DNA of 64,000 nucleotides. Origin: Acanthaster planci (lineage: Eukaryota > Echinodermata > Asteroidea > Valvatida > Acanthasteridae). The translations under genes and the position numbers were made by a program. The notes below the pieces were generated by a model. The model saw nothing but the letters and a program-made list of their open reading frames with translations. It was not told the origin of the DNA and made no database searches. The stretch covers positions 5,002,627-5,066,626 of the forward strand of contig NW_019091355.1 of NCBI RefSeq assembly GCF_001949145.1, in the 5' to 3' direction. This document shows, one piece after another, positions 13,293 through 27,600 of this stretch; within the stretch, counting starts at the first letter, position 1; each line of letters opens with the position of its first letter.

Positions 13293-16200
13293 CACGACTT
13301 CCTGCTTTCTTTCTCTAGCAAACAACTTTTTTTTGAATCCAGGAAAAAGGTGCCCTTCCTTGAACCAACGCATTTTCATTATCAAACCCTTGAGCCTACA
13401 AATACTTGTTCTCAATTCTGAAGCTACATATACAAACCTAAACCTCCAGAAAGAGTTTGTAACTCTACACTTACATGTACAGAGTAATTTTCAAAGAACT
13501 CTGTGCATTCTTGAAAACTCCATCATAGAATTTGACAACCCTGAAGTGGCGAAGTTAAAAAAGTACCCTTGTGCTTACACCAAGCAATCTGTCTTTGATT
13601 CCCGATGAGAATCTCCCCCCCACCCCCCAAGATTTTTGTTTCCAGCAACCTACTCATCAATGCACACAGTCTGCCAAATTATCCCAAATTTGTAACGGAA
13701 GCACCCCGGGCTGCCAACACACCCATGGAGAATTTTGCCTGGCTGCTGGGCACAGCTGACCCGTTGAATGAAAAGCCAGATTACAGCACGGGTCCCTCAG
13801 AGGCAGGCGTGAGCACACTGGCTCGTAATTTTTTATGGCCCATGGAGTTTTAAAATCAGTGAAACTTGGGCGGAAAGGCTCAGAGTCTATCTGCAGATGC
13901 TGCTGTGAAGGCGTTTTGTTTTTCACCAATTAGTGAGTCATACTACATGGTCATTACGTCCATGTATTTACGTGTAGTTGTAAACACGGTGCATGTTACA
14001 GGAAGCAGTTCACTTGAAAATGAAATTTCCACTTGAAAATGACACATACATGTTTTTTTGTAGTGCCACTGGTCCATGTAAAACTGACATAAAGAGCTGA
14101 CATGTAAACTGTTGATTGATTAAGATGCCTGTACATCTGCATGTTAATTCAAAGCAATGTCATAAGCACATTTGTTTCAGTTGGGGATCTTTCTCAGTAA
14201 TTTGTAACACCCTCCTTAAAACTAAGCCGAAGGATACATTTGCAGTATTAACCCAGATCCTACCCCCCCCCCACTTCTGACAAAAGACAGTTGGCTTCCC
14301 CCTCCCTGCGGCCCTTTAAAATTGCTTCAACCCTCGGTGTTAAGTCCTGGCCACAGCCGAGAATCCGGAAATAACTCAATTTGCGAAGTTCATGCGGGTC
14401 TTCACCTTGACACCCGGTGGGGTGGGGGGGGAGTAAAGGACCGTGCACTGCGACGTACATGTACGTGTACGTGACCAGTGGGAATAGGTACAGACCCAGG
14501 AACATGTGCAGATGCGCAATCTCCTAAACTGCCTTGGGGTTGAAGCCAGTGCTCAGAAATTGCAGCCTACTGTATTAAACATGTACATATATAAATTTGT
14601 ACATGTGTATTTTACATGTAGGCCTAAAATACATTTTTAGGTACATTTCCAGCAACAGCAAATTACCGTAGCTGGTCTTTACTGACATGGTTTGTACACA
14701 ATATACATGTAAAACAATGCATCTCAGGAGGGGGGCAGTATTGTAAAAAGACCATTCAAGAGACCCGAGACACAAGAATACTTTACAAGACCAGTCATAA
14801 GTAACAGAGCAGACAATGACACAGGAATGCTATTGTTGCAGTTCATTTGGAGACATGAACATGTACATAGCTTGCAAGTAGAGTTCAGACTGGATGTCAT
14901 AAGTTGGTCTTAAAATAGTTCTTGTGATGTCATCATGAGTTTTAACATAAAGGCTGGGGGCAATGACGACGACTGTTTGACTGACAAAAAACTTCAGCAG
15001 CAAAGCCACATTATCTTGCTGGTGTATGCAATATCATAAACTCTCTTGTTGAAAGTACATCTTCCATAAATAGAACCGTACTTATTTCCCACAACTTAAG
15101 CAAAATACAAGAAGGAAGCCAACTAGTACATGTTAGTATAGCAGCATCCGTTGTACAACTGTGAATATGTACATGTACATGTACACATTGCACATGCACA
15201 CAGTGTACAAGTGGACATACTCTGCAGAAAAACCATCAAGTGGTATTATCCCTTGACAAACAGCTCTTAGAAGAAGATTGAGATGCGACTAAACCCTCGA
15301 GAGACAAGGGAAGCAACGTCCTTCCTGGATGAAAAACAAAGAGGCAGCCAGTGAGCTGCAGTCTGGCAGATAGGACAGATCTGGGTTGAATTAAAACCCC
15401 GGTCCAGATGGTGCTCCTGTGTATTTTTTTCTTTTCTCGTTAGCACAGATGACCCTTGACATTGGCAGGAAGCCACAGGCTGGATATGACTGCATCTGAA
15501 TCAATGGGCTATGGCTAGGTGTAACATACACTGTCTATGGAAAATAGCAGCAGCTGCAAGTCAGTGGCTTCTCCAAACCCATGTATTTTACTTAGAGCTA
15601 TAGATACAACTATCTGCCACAGCCTGTGGCTGAAACAGGCTTCCAGAGCTACGGCTAAGTCTATTGTCAGTGCATCTCCACATAGTTTCAATCAAGTGAA
15701 GACCTCCATGTAGATCTACCGGTACACCCAACACTAGACAACAGATTCGGATGCAGCCGGTGATTGAGCAGTAAATCCCATCCATCCCGGGTTGGTGTGG
15801 TTTCCTGCATTGTTAACGAGGGTGTTCCCTTTTGACACGCACTGGAGAAACACTTGTCTAAAAAAGCTGATGGCTAGGACAAGACGCCAGGACACCACAT
15901 GGGTACTGAAGTGTCTGGCACTCATTCCAAAATAAAGTGTGAAACACTGAAGTACTGAGTTGGAAGCAGTCAGGGTGAGGTGAACGCAGAAGTGAAGCCA
16001 AATTGATGTGATGAAATGTTGACAGTGAAGTACACCAGAGTTTAATGTAAATGTGTTAAACTTTTTGCAAATTTGCAGCTTGAATATTTGGACTGGTGTC
16101 ACAAAAGCACATTGGTGTTTGATTTTGCACAAATTATGAACTGACCTTTATACCATTAAAAACTGACAAATCGCTGCGATGCCAATGATAAAACTGATCG

Positions 16201-19200
16201 TGATGACAATGGCAATTATGCCAATAGTAACAGTGATGCCGTTATTCATGTTGCTGATGATGGTAATGATGGAAAAAATCCAGGTAGACAGGAATGAAAA
16301 CAATGATGACTGTGATAAAATGATGTACCTTTGTAAAATGATAATGACTATGATATGCAGGGAAAACCAAAATGGCAAAAAAATGTCCGAGTAACAAAAC
16401 TTCAAACAAGGGCAGGGATGACAAGTACATGTAAGCAAAATATGAAAAACACACTTTTACAAAAATCTGTGGTGACCATACAATTTTTTTTGGACAGGGA
16501 TAGATGGCCGCACCAATGTTTCTTCCTAAAAAGGAAAGGGCCAATTCCTTCCAGAGCCAACATCAACACTACAAAAGGTTTCCTGAGGTTTGGAAGGGGG
16601 AAACGCAGATATGGGAAACAGCTTATGGGATTCAGACTTCAGAGTGAGAGAGAGGGGTTCTTCAGAGAGGGGGGTTTGTCCAAAGACAGACGAGTAACGG
16701 TGGATGCGTGGGGGGAAGATGATTCTACCAGATGGCTTGACCTGCAGCCGACCAAATGTGAGTGGCACGGAAGATGTGGCAGACAGGAAACTGGCTGAAA
16801 TCATCTTCATCTGTGATCGCTCTCTCTCTCTCTCCCCTTTTATCAGCATCACTCAGAGACGCGTACTTGCAGCGTGCCAAAAGACTGCACTTTCATTTCC
16901 TGAAACTAGTTTCATTCCTTGAAATCAAGCTGTTTCGTGGGAGAGAAACATACTTGACGGAAACAGAAATGCACAAGATGTAAATATGTCAGAGTTCAAT
17001 GTAATGCACTCATTGCAATCTCACAGAACCAAAACCTTCGAACAAAGCCAAAGACAGTGCTTATTGTCACTCTGGCTGGTTTCTTTCCGCTACATGCCAC
17101 CCCATCACCCCCCATTTTTACTGTTTCGCTTTCCTTCCATCCAAGGCTGGAGGTTCCTAAAATACACTGGGGGGGGATTCAAAGAACAAAGCATGGGGCT
17201 ACACTATCCAGACTGGAAAATCAAATTTGAAAGAGAGAAATCTTACTTCCATGGAAAATGAAGGTGGCAATTACAATTAACGAGTACTTGAAAATCTGCA
17301 GTTTCTCTCAACTAACGATACCGCGAATTTTGTTTTCAAAACTGGTTACAAGAAATGTGTGCATTCAAAATGGTTGAAGTCCCTCAGGCTTAATTTCGCT
17401 GTCTTCTGCTCCCTGAACTAACAATGCCACTAATTTAGTTTCCAAAAACATAGTTGCAAGATTACCTCAAAAACGTTTGAAGTACACTTTTCATTTATTC
17501 GTAATGTCTTCAAAAGAATCTCACCTTGAGAAGACCAAGGTACACGTACAAACATTAATGTTAGGACAAATCCGACAAATACCAGATAGTCCTGTACATT
17601 GTCTAGGGATTTACAATTCATTTCCGCATCTGGCATGCTCTGGGGTTATACGACTGTAACTGCCACAACCCTACAATGGACAGGACGGGGGGGGGTGAGT
17701 CAATGAACATGCATGCCCCCATCACCTGGGGTTCGGTGAACCACTGTTCTTCCTTTTGTCCAATGTTTAAAGCCTGGCTGAATGGGCATGATTCAAACAG
17801 GTTGAAATGGGGCATTCAGGATTTTGCTACAGCCCCCTTCTAATCCCCTTGTTGTGCAATTACAAATTCCAGTTTCTCTGACTATGCTCCAAGGAGACAT
17901 CAGGAAATGAAAAAGTCCGCTGCAATTGCAATGCAGCAACACTTGATGAACCTTATTAAGAAACAGGAGAAGCTGTGTGTGAGTTTATTGTCCACAAGAA
18001 ACGCAAATTAAATCTGCGAGAATGAATTTGAGGGCAGAAACACAGACCACAAGAATTCATAGGCAGAGTCGTCGACAAATGTGATAACAGAAAACTGCAG
18101 AATAATCAGAAAGCCTTGGTACAAGTCTTTCCGTGTGCATTTGCTTCAAAACTACTTTTTTTCTGCCCATACAGCATGATTTTGACATTCATGATTCATC
18201 TTAGCAGGGGGCTAGACGCATGTTGTGCAAACTGACTTCTATTTTTGACGACAGACTGCGATGCTAACATTTGTACAAACTATAAGACATCCAAGGTAAG
18301 TGAATTGTAACATTAATATGTCTACAAGAAAGGACATTTCAGACCATGAAACTGGACAAAGATAAGGCCGTTTTCTCTCTCAAAAAAAGGGAAAGAATTC
18401 CATATACAGATGCTACTATTTTAAGAAACAGATGTCTCTTAATAATCATGTAACCACAGGTACATGTACAAGTACATGCACTTGTTTGGTACGGTAGCAT
18501 TTTTATATTTTTTAATTGGCAAGAACCAAACTGACCTCCAGTAAAACTATCTTGCAAGGTCGTAGTCCTGGCTTTGGTGCAATTATGAATCAATCAACGC
18601 TAAGCAAACATTACAAGCGAGATTCTTTTCATCAGAACCTAGATGACCCTGGTTTAATTTCCAAAGTCTGAAAATGCTTGGAATTCCTCTTCCACTGCCC
18701 TGCAAACAACACTCATTCATAAACTTCCCCAAGTTAAACTTTGTACCAGAAGATAATAGGAAATACATCAGGGAAACCAGAAAAGGACATCTATGATATT
18801 TCTTCTTGTGAACTAGACGTGATACGTAAACACCTTCATGCAATCACCAAGAGGCACCAGAAACAATCCTCAAAGTACTGCCAATACAGGTATGCCTCTC
18901 TTTGATCATGTTGGTAAACAGTATGTAATGGTGTGTTTCCATTAACTTGAGATAATTACTGTTTGAGCTAACTCTCGATTTGTTGTTTGCTGTGTTTGTA
19001 TATTTTTGCCTTCTTCCTATAGCCTGGGCTATCCAGTCCACTCATCAGACGTGGTCTGAAAATGTTGGTATTTCTGTTCATGTTGTCACAGAAAACAAAA
19101 AAACTTTTGTAATCAGTTTTAAAATAAATGTGCCACTGAAGTGAAGGAGTACGCAGGCACAATCCACCACAACTAGTGCTGGCATACACGTATATATTCA

Positions 19201-19226
19201 GACTCTGACCATGTCCAAATACTTAC
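13293..19226. other. No supported gene; presumed intron
   Basis: It holds an ATG/GAT-rich imperfect trinucleotide stretch (about 16180-16350), a CT tract, and a GA-rich segment at 16590-16690 that opens a plus-strand frame of low complexity. A near-perfect plus donor (CCAAG|GTAAGTG, 18296) follows a possible 44-nt exon with no partner. Nothing else was seen. Confidence 0.45.
16820..16837. repeat. (CT)n tract
   Basis: A CTCTCTCTCTCTCTCC run on the plus strand. It lies at the start of an overlapping minus-strand frame (16526-16852) whose first residues (RERERS) come from the repeat. Confidence 0.8.
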
Positions 19227-19343
19227 ATTATCATAATTCTGATTGAGATCCAAGATGTACATCCCGTATTTCTGCTTATTTTGGTCCCAGGGCAATTGTC
19301 CCGGCTTCACAGGGCTGGGCGTCTTACTCACAAACTTCAACAT
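19227..19343 (-). CDS. Candidate first coding exon (39 codons)
   Basis: ATG (GAGCCATGTTG) opens 39 codons ending at the donor AAT|GTAAGTATT in phase 0. The peptide starts MLKFVSKTPSPVKPGQLPWD and ends LDLNQNYDN. It is basic with two Ser-Pro/Thr-Pro type sites at the start, then polar with a short MYILDL strand. Upstream DNA to about 19560 is richer in G+C and lacks a good acceptor next to the ATG, which favours a transcription start here rather than an internal exon. CTAG just before GCCATG is a weak alternative acceptor. The next exon would be to the left, in phase 0. Confidence 0.48.
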
Positions 19344-19570
19344 GGCTCTAGTTTTTGGCAAGATCCAAACAACACCACACGCGACTGGACACAACCTCTC
19401 CCGAGGAGGAGAGCAATGAGGGTGATAAATCCTTCACTTCCTGGTGCTTGAATCCTTTGGTATAATTCCTCGGACTTGGGAAGGGGAGGGAATTTCTCCA
19501 CGCTGTGGTTCCTGGCCTAGTGTGACATGATGGCCGGGACGGTATTCCCCTTGCCAGCACTGAAAGACCA
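19344..19570 (-). promoter_or_regulatory. Likely 5' UTR and promoter for the 19227-19343 exon
   Basis: About 220 bp upstream of the ATG are G+C-richer than the surrounding introns and carry several CpGs (CCCGGCC, CCGTCCCGG and CCTCGGGAG when read on the minus strand). There is no clear TATA box. This fits a CpG-containing start region, but the exact start cannot be placed. Confidence 0.25.
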
Positions 19571-22500
19571 CTGCCGGCAGAAGTTGTTGTACTTGACCTG
19601 ACTAATCTCCCGAGGTCACTCAGTTCTTAAATCACACTTTGTCACAGGTACACATGTATACACAGACACAGACCGGTGATAACAATATTCAACACTGCCG
19701 GTTCCACAGGCTTTGAGGAGACTGAAATCACTCTATCAAAGTGTCAAGTGTTTCCTGTTCCTCAGAATGTCTCAGTCTTGCTCTGCATAGACCACAATGT
19801 GAACGTGCACAGATGGTCACATGTGAGGCAAAACTCTGATATAAGCCTCAAGAATTGTACATCAAACTGCTACAAGTTATCTGATGAAGCAAACTCCATC
19901 ACAGATGAATCCACTGTCTGAACTTGTACTTGAGTGGTTATCTATCCAATCTAATTATAGTCCTGGAGATACATGTGTGTTGATAAGTGAGTCAGCTACA
20001 TGCAGTCAGCAGTGCATTGAGAGTGGCACACACTCCACCAGAAATACCTTGCCTCCAATCTAGTGCCGCCCCGCTGGTGGTTTTCAGTGACTTTCCCACA
20101 CTCTTTGGAATTTGTTAAGGCAAACACTGGGACAATCAGACAATAGAGTCTACACACCATGCACAAGCAGGACAGGGCCTGTAATACCCCTTGGCCCATG
20201 AATGAGGGACTCTGGTATGCCTAGTTGACGCCTCTACCAGTGAGTACGCCCAAAATGGAACAGTCCAGAAACACTTCCAGGGCTGTTTGCATAGTGAGAG
20301 TTGACAGTGGGAAGTGGCATGCTCTACTGTGAGTCAGAGGGGTGTGGAGGGTGTGGGGTGGATAGAGGGTGAACAAATTATAGTTCATGCGGTGGGACCA
20401 ACTTACAAATATTACTGAGTTGAATCATAATTGATCATAATGACACACAAAGAGTCAATTGTTGCTTGAAGATTTGTTCATACTGTCTAGTGAATCATTG
20501 TTTATTTAGATTTAGTTTCAAAACAATGGCGCACTTCAGGAAAGTTGTGGTCTGGTGGATATTGCTCCCTGCACAAGACTCAAATTCTCAACAAGAAAAG
20601 CTTTGTTTCAATATTATAAATTGACAATGGCCTTTATCAGCGAGGAAAGCTTATTAGATTATGCTCCATTAATTCTGCGTCCAAGTGCTTCTCAATACTG
20701 ACATTCCACAGAAGAAATACTGCAAATGTCATGCAATTAGACAGGATTTCAATATTTAGTTACCAGATTAAAATGAAATCAAAATGCATTATAATATCTC
20801 TGCCATAGAGAAAACGACATATCTGCCGATCAGTTCGTAAGCTTTTGCAACTCACTGTTATTATTTTTCCTCAGAAATCTTCAGGTATAATCAGTGATAT
20901 TACTTATCAAAGTCGTTTTCGTTAAGCTACAATCCTCAACAACACAGATCCAAGCCTGCATTTTTGAATCACTGGACCCTTCGGCAACCCTCAGCCTTAT
21001 TGATAGACCTTTTTTTGTGCACTTCATTGATTTGCAAACTTTGGTATGCAACACAGGAAAGAGACACCCATGGGTGGTGGGTTTGTTCAGAAAATCAATA
21101 ACGGATATTCCAACAGGCCGGATTGTAAAGGTGACATTTTTTTGAGGAGGGCTTGGTAGGATTAGCGGCCTCATGCTTGTTCCAATGACACTGTGTTTTC
21201 TTACAAGGCTTGCCTTGTGACACAGCTTATCCCAGCATGTGAACACAAACTCTGGCTTCATGTGGATCTGAATGAACGGTTCTCATGACTGAGTGGCCCA
21301 TCTAGCCTAACAACTCCGTGGGACCTGATACGAGAGCGCAGTGCCATGCAAGACACACACAACAAATCCCCAGCAGAAGTTTTAATCAGATTGTCAAGAA
21401 AAAAGTTCAGATAACAATTTTGCCCGGCTTAACCTCTGCTGATGAACCCGGAACTATCCAATTTGAAAAGTACACTTTCATCAATCTGTCTAGAAGCTTC
21501 TTCCAGATCTGTACAATCATTCTCAAGGCTCAGCAGGTTACAATCTTTTATTCCTTTACAGTTAAAACCTTTCTCTCTAACAAACTTTACAGCATTTAAA
21601 TGTAACTTTTTGTTCCCCATGAGATCTGCAGCATAAGGAAAAAAAACCAACTGCACCAATACAAAGGAGACAGTTAACTCAAACAAAGGCACACAGTCTC
21701 CCCATGGAGCTATCAAAGTGTTCTCTTTTAACATTCTGGAACAGAGAGTTGGTGTGAAATTCCAGCCTGAAGCAGACTCATCAAATGTTAATCCAAGTAT
21801 TCTCAGTACACCTCAACCCCAGTACACACAATGCTTTGTACACTCCCTACCAACAAATGATACCAACACTTCCCAGGGACTATTAATCCTCAGTCCATTA
21901 ACAAAACAGATCTTATTATTTCACAATGGAATAACAATGATGTGTAGATTTTAGTGCAAGGGTGTGAATCCAAACAAAGATGGTCCCAACAATGCCCTTT
22001 TGCAGAGGTTGTTATCTAAATCTCCTCCATGTATGCAATGCTGCAAACATAGACCATTGAGCATGTATTGTCATATCATTAAGCGTTTACTATCCCTATC
22101 AACAGATATCAACATGCAGTGTTGGTAAACAACACCAAGAAAACATTCTTCACAGCAGGCTGATTCCTAGAAGGTGTGATTTTTATGACTTTGTTTAGCA
22201 GTATCAACAACTGTGGTTTTCAAGGGATAGTGCTACCCATGCAATAGCATGATCCAGGGAGTTGGCCAAACTGATTTCCCCTTATTTTTGCTCTTATGGC
22301 TACGTGGTTTTCTTGACTAAATAACGAAAGTCAAAGCTCAAGCTTACAACAATAAAAGATTTCTGAGGGCCAGCCCAGTCGGCATTATCAATTCCAAGAC
22401 ATCATCGGATAGAATGAAGACCATTTGCATCAAAACAAATCTTGGAACCGCTCCATAAACACTCTGTACAGGACCACAAGACAGATTCAGTGGGGTAGAC

Positions 22501-24016
22501 GCAGCACTGCTTTTTCTTTTTTCCTGTCTGAAAGTGTTCCTTGATCTGATTTCAAGCCAGCTTCCTGATTGGTCAGACCGCAGACATATAAAAACTGAGC
22601 CTCAGACGTAACTGATGCTTCTACAAAGAAGAGTCTCTTCCTCAATGGACTTAGTAAAACTCCATTGGTCCAAAAAATGGCAAAGAAATAAAAGTGCTCT
22701 CTGGCCAAGAGATCAAGACTATAATGGCACAAGTGAGAGACTGAAATAATTCAGAGGAGAGATGTACAAGGATAAAAGAATGAACATGGCCTTTTCTGTT
22801 GCTACAAATCACAGTCGCAATTTCTGCCAATCAGTGGGTATAAGCAAAAAGTATGGCTGGATGGCAGCACAAAACAAAGGAAAAGCTCATAAAGAGTTTA
22901 AAAATCTCACACTTCGTTCAAAACACCACATAAAATGTTATTACCGAATACTAATTGAAATACTCCCCCCCCATAATGCAATTGGGGTGAACGTGCATTT
23001 TGAGGCAAAATCTGCACCAAGGATGAACTTTCGGCAAACTCTGGTCACCCATACAAGCAGTAGGCAATAAGAGAAAGTTCCACAGAACTATGGGCATGGG
23101 GTCATGAGGGGTTATACTGTGTCCACCACCAATCTATTCACAAGTCCAGTCACCGAGCACCACAGGAAGATGAACGACAACAAAGGAATGTCTTATTCGT
23201 TACATTTACATGTCTAACTTGACTTTGACACTGGTTTGTCATTGATTTATGGGGAAACCAAGAGGAAACAAAGCAGACTAGTGAGGAGGACTCCTGATGG
23301 ACTCAGCAATACCACAACACCGGCACAATGTCCAAGGGTTTTGAAATGAGATTATCCAAGCATCCCAACACACATCAGGAATGCCCTGGAACAAGAAAAC
23401 TAATTCCGCTATAGTCACTGAGTTTCTTGCACTCTTTAGGGAGGCTTGCTTGTTTGTGTAAAAAGAAGCTGATTGGATAAATTGAATGATTGATTGCTAA
23501 AGTGCACGGAAAGGTGTGAAGTGCTCTCCTGAGGTGCCATTTTGACGGGGCGGGCAGAGGGGCAGGGCAGTGCCATGGGGGGGGGCAAAGGGGGCACGTG
23601 GGGTAGCACAGGGCGTCAAAGGGCAGCACTGCGAGGCATCAGTTACTTCCAACCAGTCCACAGATAAGACATGCACTGCGTGGTTCTTGACCGACCGATG
23701 ACCTCCACCGATCGGCATGTCCCAGACATGTTTGTTTGGCTGAACATGGTAGAGCATGAAATCTTGTGACGCATTTGTTTGGAAGAAAATTCCTCAGCGT
23801 ACCTCTGAGCGACGGTTCAAATAAATACTGCTCCTCTGAGGTTGTCCTGTTCATTTACATGTACGTCTACAAGCAAGTACCTCTTGGTTGCTTTCTTTGC
23901 ATGCAGTGGTTACTTGCAACCCTTTGACACCACCCCCAACTTCTCTAGATGTGTAAATGGGGACAATGAACACTACTACTAAAGGGTCTGTTTTTGGAGG
24001 GAAGGTCAGATCTTAC
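19571..24016. other. No supported gene; presumed intron
   Basis: Scattered short frames only. A GC-rich patch at 23520-23640 (with a run of nine G) opens overlapping minus-strand frames rich in Pro and Cys, which look compositional rather than coding. Confidence 0.45.
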
Positions 24017-24142
24017 CGGAGTGGTCTCATCCTCGTGGTGATTCTCCTGGGCTGGCTGTCCATTGCATGGCTTGCTGCTTGTCTCTGGGGCCAGCTTCTC
24101 GGTAAACATGGCCGGCAGGCCTGACGTCTGTGGTAAACTCCG
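24017..24142 (-). CDS. Symmetrical 126-nt coding exon, disordered linker
   Basis: The acceptor CTCTGGCTTTTGCAG and the donor CCG|GTAAGA on the minus strand bound exactly 42 codons in phase 0-0. It starts RSLPQTSGLPAMFTEKLAPE and ends in an acidic NHHEDETTP. The segment is rich in Pro, Ser, Thr, Glu and Gln with a single Cys, as expected for an intrinsically disordered spacer. The splice sites, the phase and protein-like codons all agree. Nothing in it names the family. If 24636-24669 is included with another phase, this exon would be read in a different frame that ends in a stop. Confidence 0.6.
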
Positions 24143-24635
24143 CTGCAAAAGCCAGAGAAAAAAAAAGAGCACACTTATTCCAGTTAATGCCTATTCCTGG
24201 TAACACCTAGAACGGCCACACTGTTCTCAGAGTTCTGTTCTGGGGCTTTCCACAAAAGTCTGAATTCTGGGTCAGGTCCTCCAACTGTACAAGTAAAGTA
24301 CACCACTACCCTGGTCGTTTAGATTCAAATTCAGCATTGTGAAACCTTGCTGCTGAGTGCAAGGCCTGAATGGAAAAATTGTTCAAGCCTTCCCAGAGAA
24401 GCAGAATTGCAGACAACAGTCAACAAAGTATCTCCCTTGCCTGTGTGTGTCATTATATATGTAATGGACCCTGGCAAGGTCTCCCTTGTGGCCAAGCTGT
24501 TATTCCTATTAAGTCTGCACTCTCTGTAGTCTGTATGCCAGACTCCATTGTGCCTGCTCATTTATTGCTGGTTGAGCATTAAGATTGTGCCCCAAAATTC
24601 AGACTACAGCCATCCTTCCCGGCACAAAAATTTAC

Positions 24636-24669
24636 CTTTACGTGACGTACTCCCTGGTATTTCTTCGAC
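24636..24669 (-). CDS. Candidate short exon (34 nt)
   Basis: The minus strand shows the acceptor TTTAACTTCTCTTAG, 34 nt, then AAAG|GTAAAT. It lies about 490 bp upstream of the better exon 24017-24142 on the same strand. In phase 2-0 it reads SKKYQGVRHVK and joins that exon in its long open frame. In phase 0-1 it reads VEEIPGSTSRK, which pushes the next exon into a frame that stays open for about 38 residues and then stops at a TGA. The exon could therefore act as a frame switch. Confidence 0.35.
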
Positions 24670-27600
24670 CTAAGAGAAGTTAAACTAACTTTGTCTAAAC
24701 CGCGCATTAATTTTGAAATGATTTCCATGTTTGGACTTCAAAAAATTCACACTAGAAATTATGTGTGTCATGCTTCTTCAGTCCAATTACTGACAGAATT
24801 TGTTCAAGGAAGTTCAAGTAATAAATTCTTTGGATATTTTTTTATTCTGAATTTGGAAAAGAAAAATACATGTAGATTTGAGAATGCCATATTTTAAAAA
24901 TGTTAAAGAAATTTACTCCTCTTTCGACATCAACTGCGTTTTTCTCATTTGACTGCATCCAAATTACTTGGATACTGCTATATATCATGAAAGTCACTGG
25001 CAGAAATCTCCCACAGGCATGTGTGTTATTTCTAGCCCAAACCGAGTAGGCTACTTTTGACGCCGCCTAATCATTTTTTTCACCAACCTGGGGGGCCATT
25101 TCTATGACCTGCTCTGCACACAAATTGGCTATGAAGGACTGAATATATCTGCTCGACAAAAAAGGGCTCTCAGTTGATTTGTTTTTTGGTTTGTTTTTCT
25201 CTGCAATTGCACAATCAATTGCTGGGCAGTATTTTTCCTAATTAGAGCCGACAATATGTGAAAGTCAAAAGGTATACCCTGAACATCCTCTTTACAGAAA
25301 CAAAATGCCAACTGTTCTCTACAAAACATTGCAAGAAGTTTAAAGAATTAATTCTTCAAGGAATTCAAAACCTGTATTGAACTAACAATTTGGAAGGAAA
25401 TTGATTTTTTTACTTGCACATGCTTTGGGAAAGAGAATCGGAAAAGTGCACTGCCAGGTTTCCACAATGTTTTTCCCCTGTAAAGGTATGCATTCCATAA
25501 GGACCACATAATTACATCCACACTGGAAGTTTCTGGCATGAAAATTTATGTTCTGTCATTTCCAATGCGATTCATTTCCCTAATCTACAGTTCCTTTTTT
25601 TTTTCTTTGGAGGGTGTAGAAAGGAGTCCCTGTTTCATGTCAAAACTGCCACTTTTTTCCCCCCAACAGCAGGGAAATACCTCCCGGCCCTGAAAAATAT
25701 TCAGGATGCAAAGTTAAGATGGAGTTCAGGGTCACTGAGAGGCTCTGATGGCATAATCACCAAAAAATGTTAGTGCGGTCCCCAGCAATTTGGTCCAACA
25801 GCAGAAATTAATCATGCAGGGCCACTGCTGGGTTTTTATGACGGTCAGCAATTTGTCGAATGAGTTCATGGCTGGATTACTCATAGGAAAAGGGTCCACT
25901 GGGAGACAGTCCTGATGGACAGAATGTCACCTTTAGCCCATAAAAACCATGGCTTGAACTTCTGTCTCTCCAACAGAAAAAAATTACAACTGACAAATAA
26001 AAATGTGAGGGGAAATTATTCATTTCAGAGGTTTTCTGAACTCAGCACTTGATGACTTGCCAATTTCATCTCTGGTTGCGTACTTGTATCGATGGCGTAC
26101 CTGCCCCCCCCATGGAGTTTTGAGTAAGGTTTTGATATTTTAACCCCCCCCATCATAAATACATGTAGGCCCAAAGCCCGGCATTCATTTTTGAATTCTC
26201 CCCCCACTCCCACACACACACACACCAAAAACTGGACATGTACATGTTTGTATATGATATCTGATTAGTCATTTCTGTCCATCTTTATGGCTCTGATGCA
26301 TTGTCAGAAGAATGAAACCAACAAACTTGAAAGCTGTAAATAAAGTGCTTCTTCAAACAAGTACCGGGTCCTAAGTGATCAAAAAGTCACAAAAGATCAG
26401 CCTATATGGAGAAGAAACCAAGGGGCTGCCTAAGGATAAATGCTGGGTCATTTTTAATGAACCTTTCAAGCTTTATCATCACTTAGTTCTTGTAAAGCTT
26501 CACACACATTTAATCATTCAAATTCAAGTACTATCTGCAACTGGTTTCAACACTTCCAAAGCTGCTCCCTTTAGTACCACAAAAAGTGGGTAACAGTGGA
26601 TTACCAGAGAGAAAAAATAACTGCTGACTAACATCCAGTCCCACTGCAGGATAATCACAAAAATTCCTGAGAGAAGAGTGACAGGGATAAAAGTTCGCAC
26701 GGACCGAAAACCCACAGTTTAAGCCCGATCTGATCTTGTGCATTTCTGGTGTCTGAACTGATCTCAAAGATATGGAAAAACATGTTTCTCATCGCAGACT
26801 CTAAAAGAAACTTCAGTGTTTGACTGATTCACGGCCACACTCGTCTGGGTCATCTTATGGAAGAAACCCCCTATGACTACTGCATTCACTTCCTCCCCGC
26901 ATCCCTGAGGAGGCGAGTGTTTCCCGATACCATCAGCCCTTTGATGGATCGATGGGTATCAACCGCAATGATGTACATGGAGCTTTCCTTATCTTGGTTC
27001 TGAACCACCAAGGGAATTGAAAAAAAAAGAGTTCCTCACTGGTTTTGGTCTGTGCAGTCTGGTTATCCCCTGTTCATTGTGAGAAGCAATTAACGCAACC
27101 TGGCCAAGGTGCTACCTGGAATCCCCTAGGGAATGGACTCCCACATGCAAGAACCCCCTCATCAGAGGTGAGAAAGAACCAGGTTGGGTAAGTTTGAACA
27201 ACATTGCCACACAATGAGCTAGCATGCCTATAAATATGTGCTATAATCAATGTCATATCCATGGGAACGTGTATGTGCATTGATGTGTTTAAATACTCAA
27301 TAGGGCTGAATTCCAGAGTTGCTATAAGTATACCATTTATGCTAACAGAGGCCTCCCGTATTTCATGGAGACTGTAACTAGTAAGCACAGCAAAAGGCAC
27401 CCTAACCTCAATGGAAAAATTTGCTTAACTTAGTGACGCAAGAGAGACTGTGAAATGTTTGCTATGCAATACGCTTACCGAAAAACACATTTTTGTGTTA
27501 TAAAAATTTGCTTAATGGTAAGCAATGCCGCAAAATTGGGTGCAGGAATTGCTTGCAAACAGAGAATCCTCACTTGTCAACCGCGTCCCGACCCACCGAC

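Noticed and set aside
16355-16798. 147-codon plus-strand open frame
   Set aside because: It arises from A-rich and GA-rich low-complexity DNA, with a competing minus-strand frame and no splice support.
16526-16852. 108-codon minus-strand open frame
   Set aside because: It starts in a CT microsatellite. The rest is Ser/Pro/Phe-rich, as expected opposite a purine-rich strand.
18253-18296. Plus-strand 44-nt segment before a near-perfect donor CCAAG|GTAAGTG
   Set aside because: The acceptor (GACGACAG) is weak, the peptide CDANICTNYKTSK is too short to judge, and no plus-strand partner exists.
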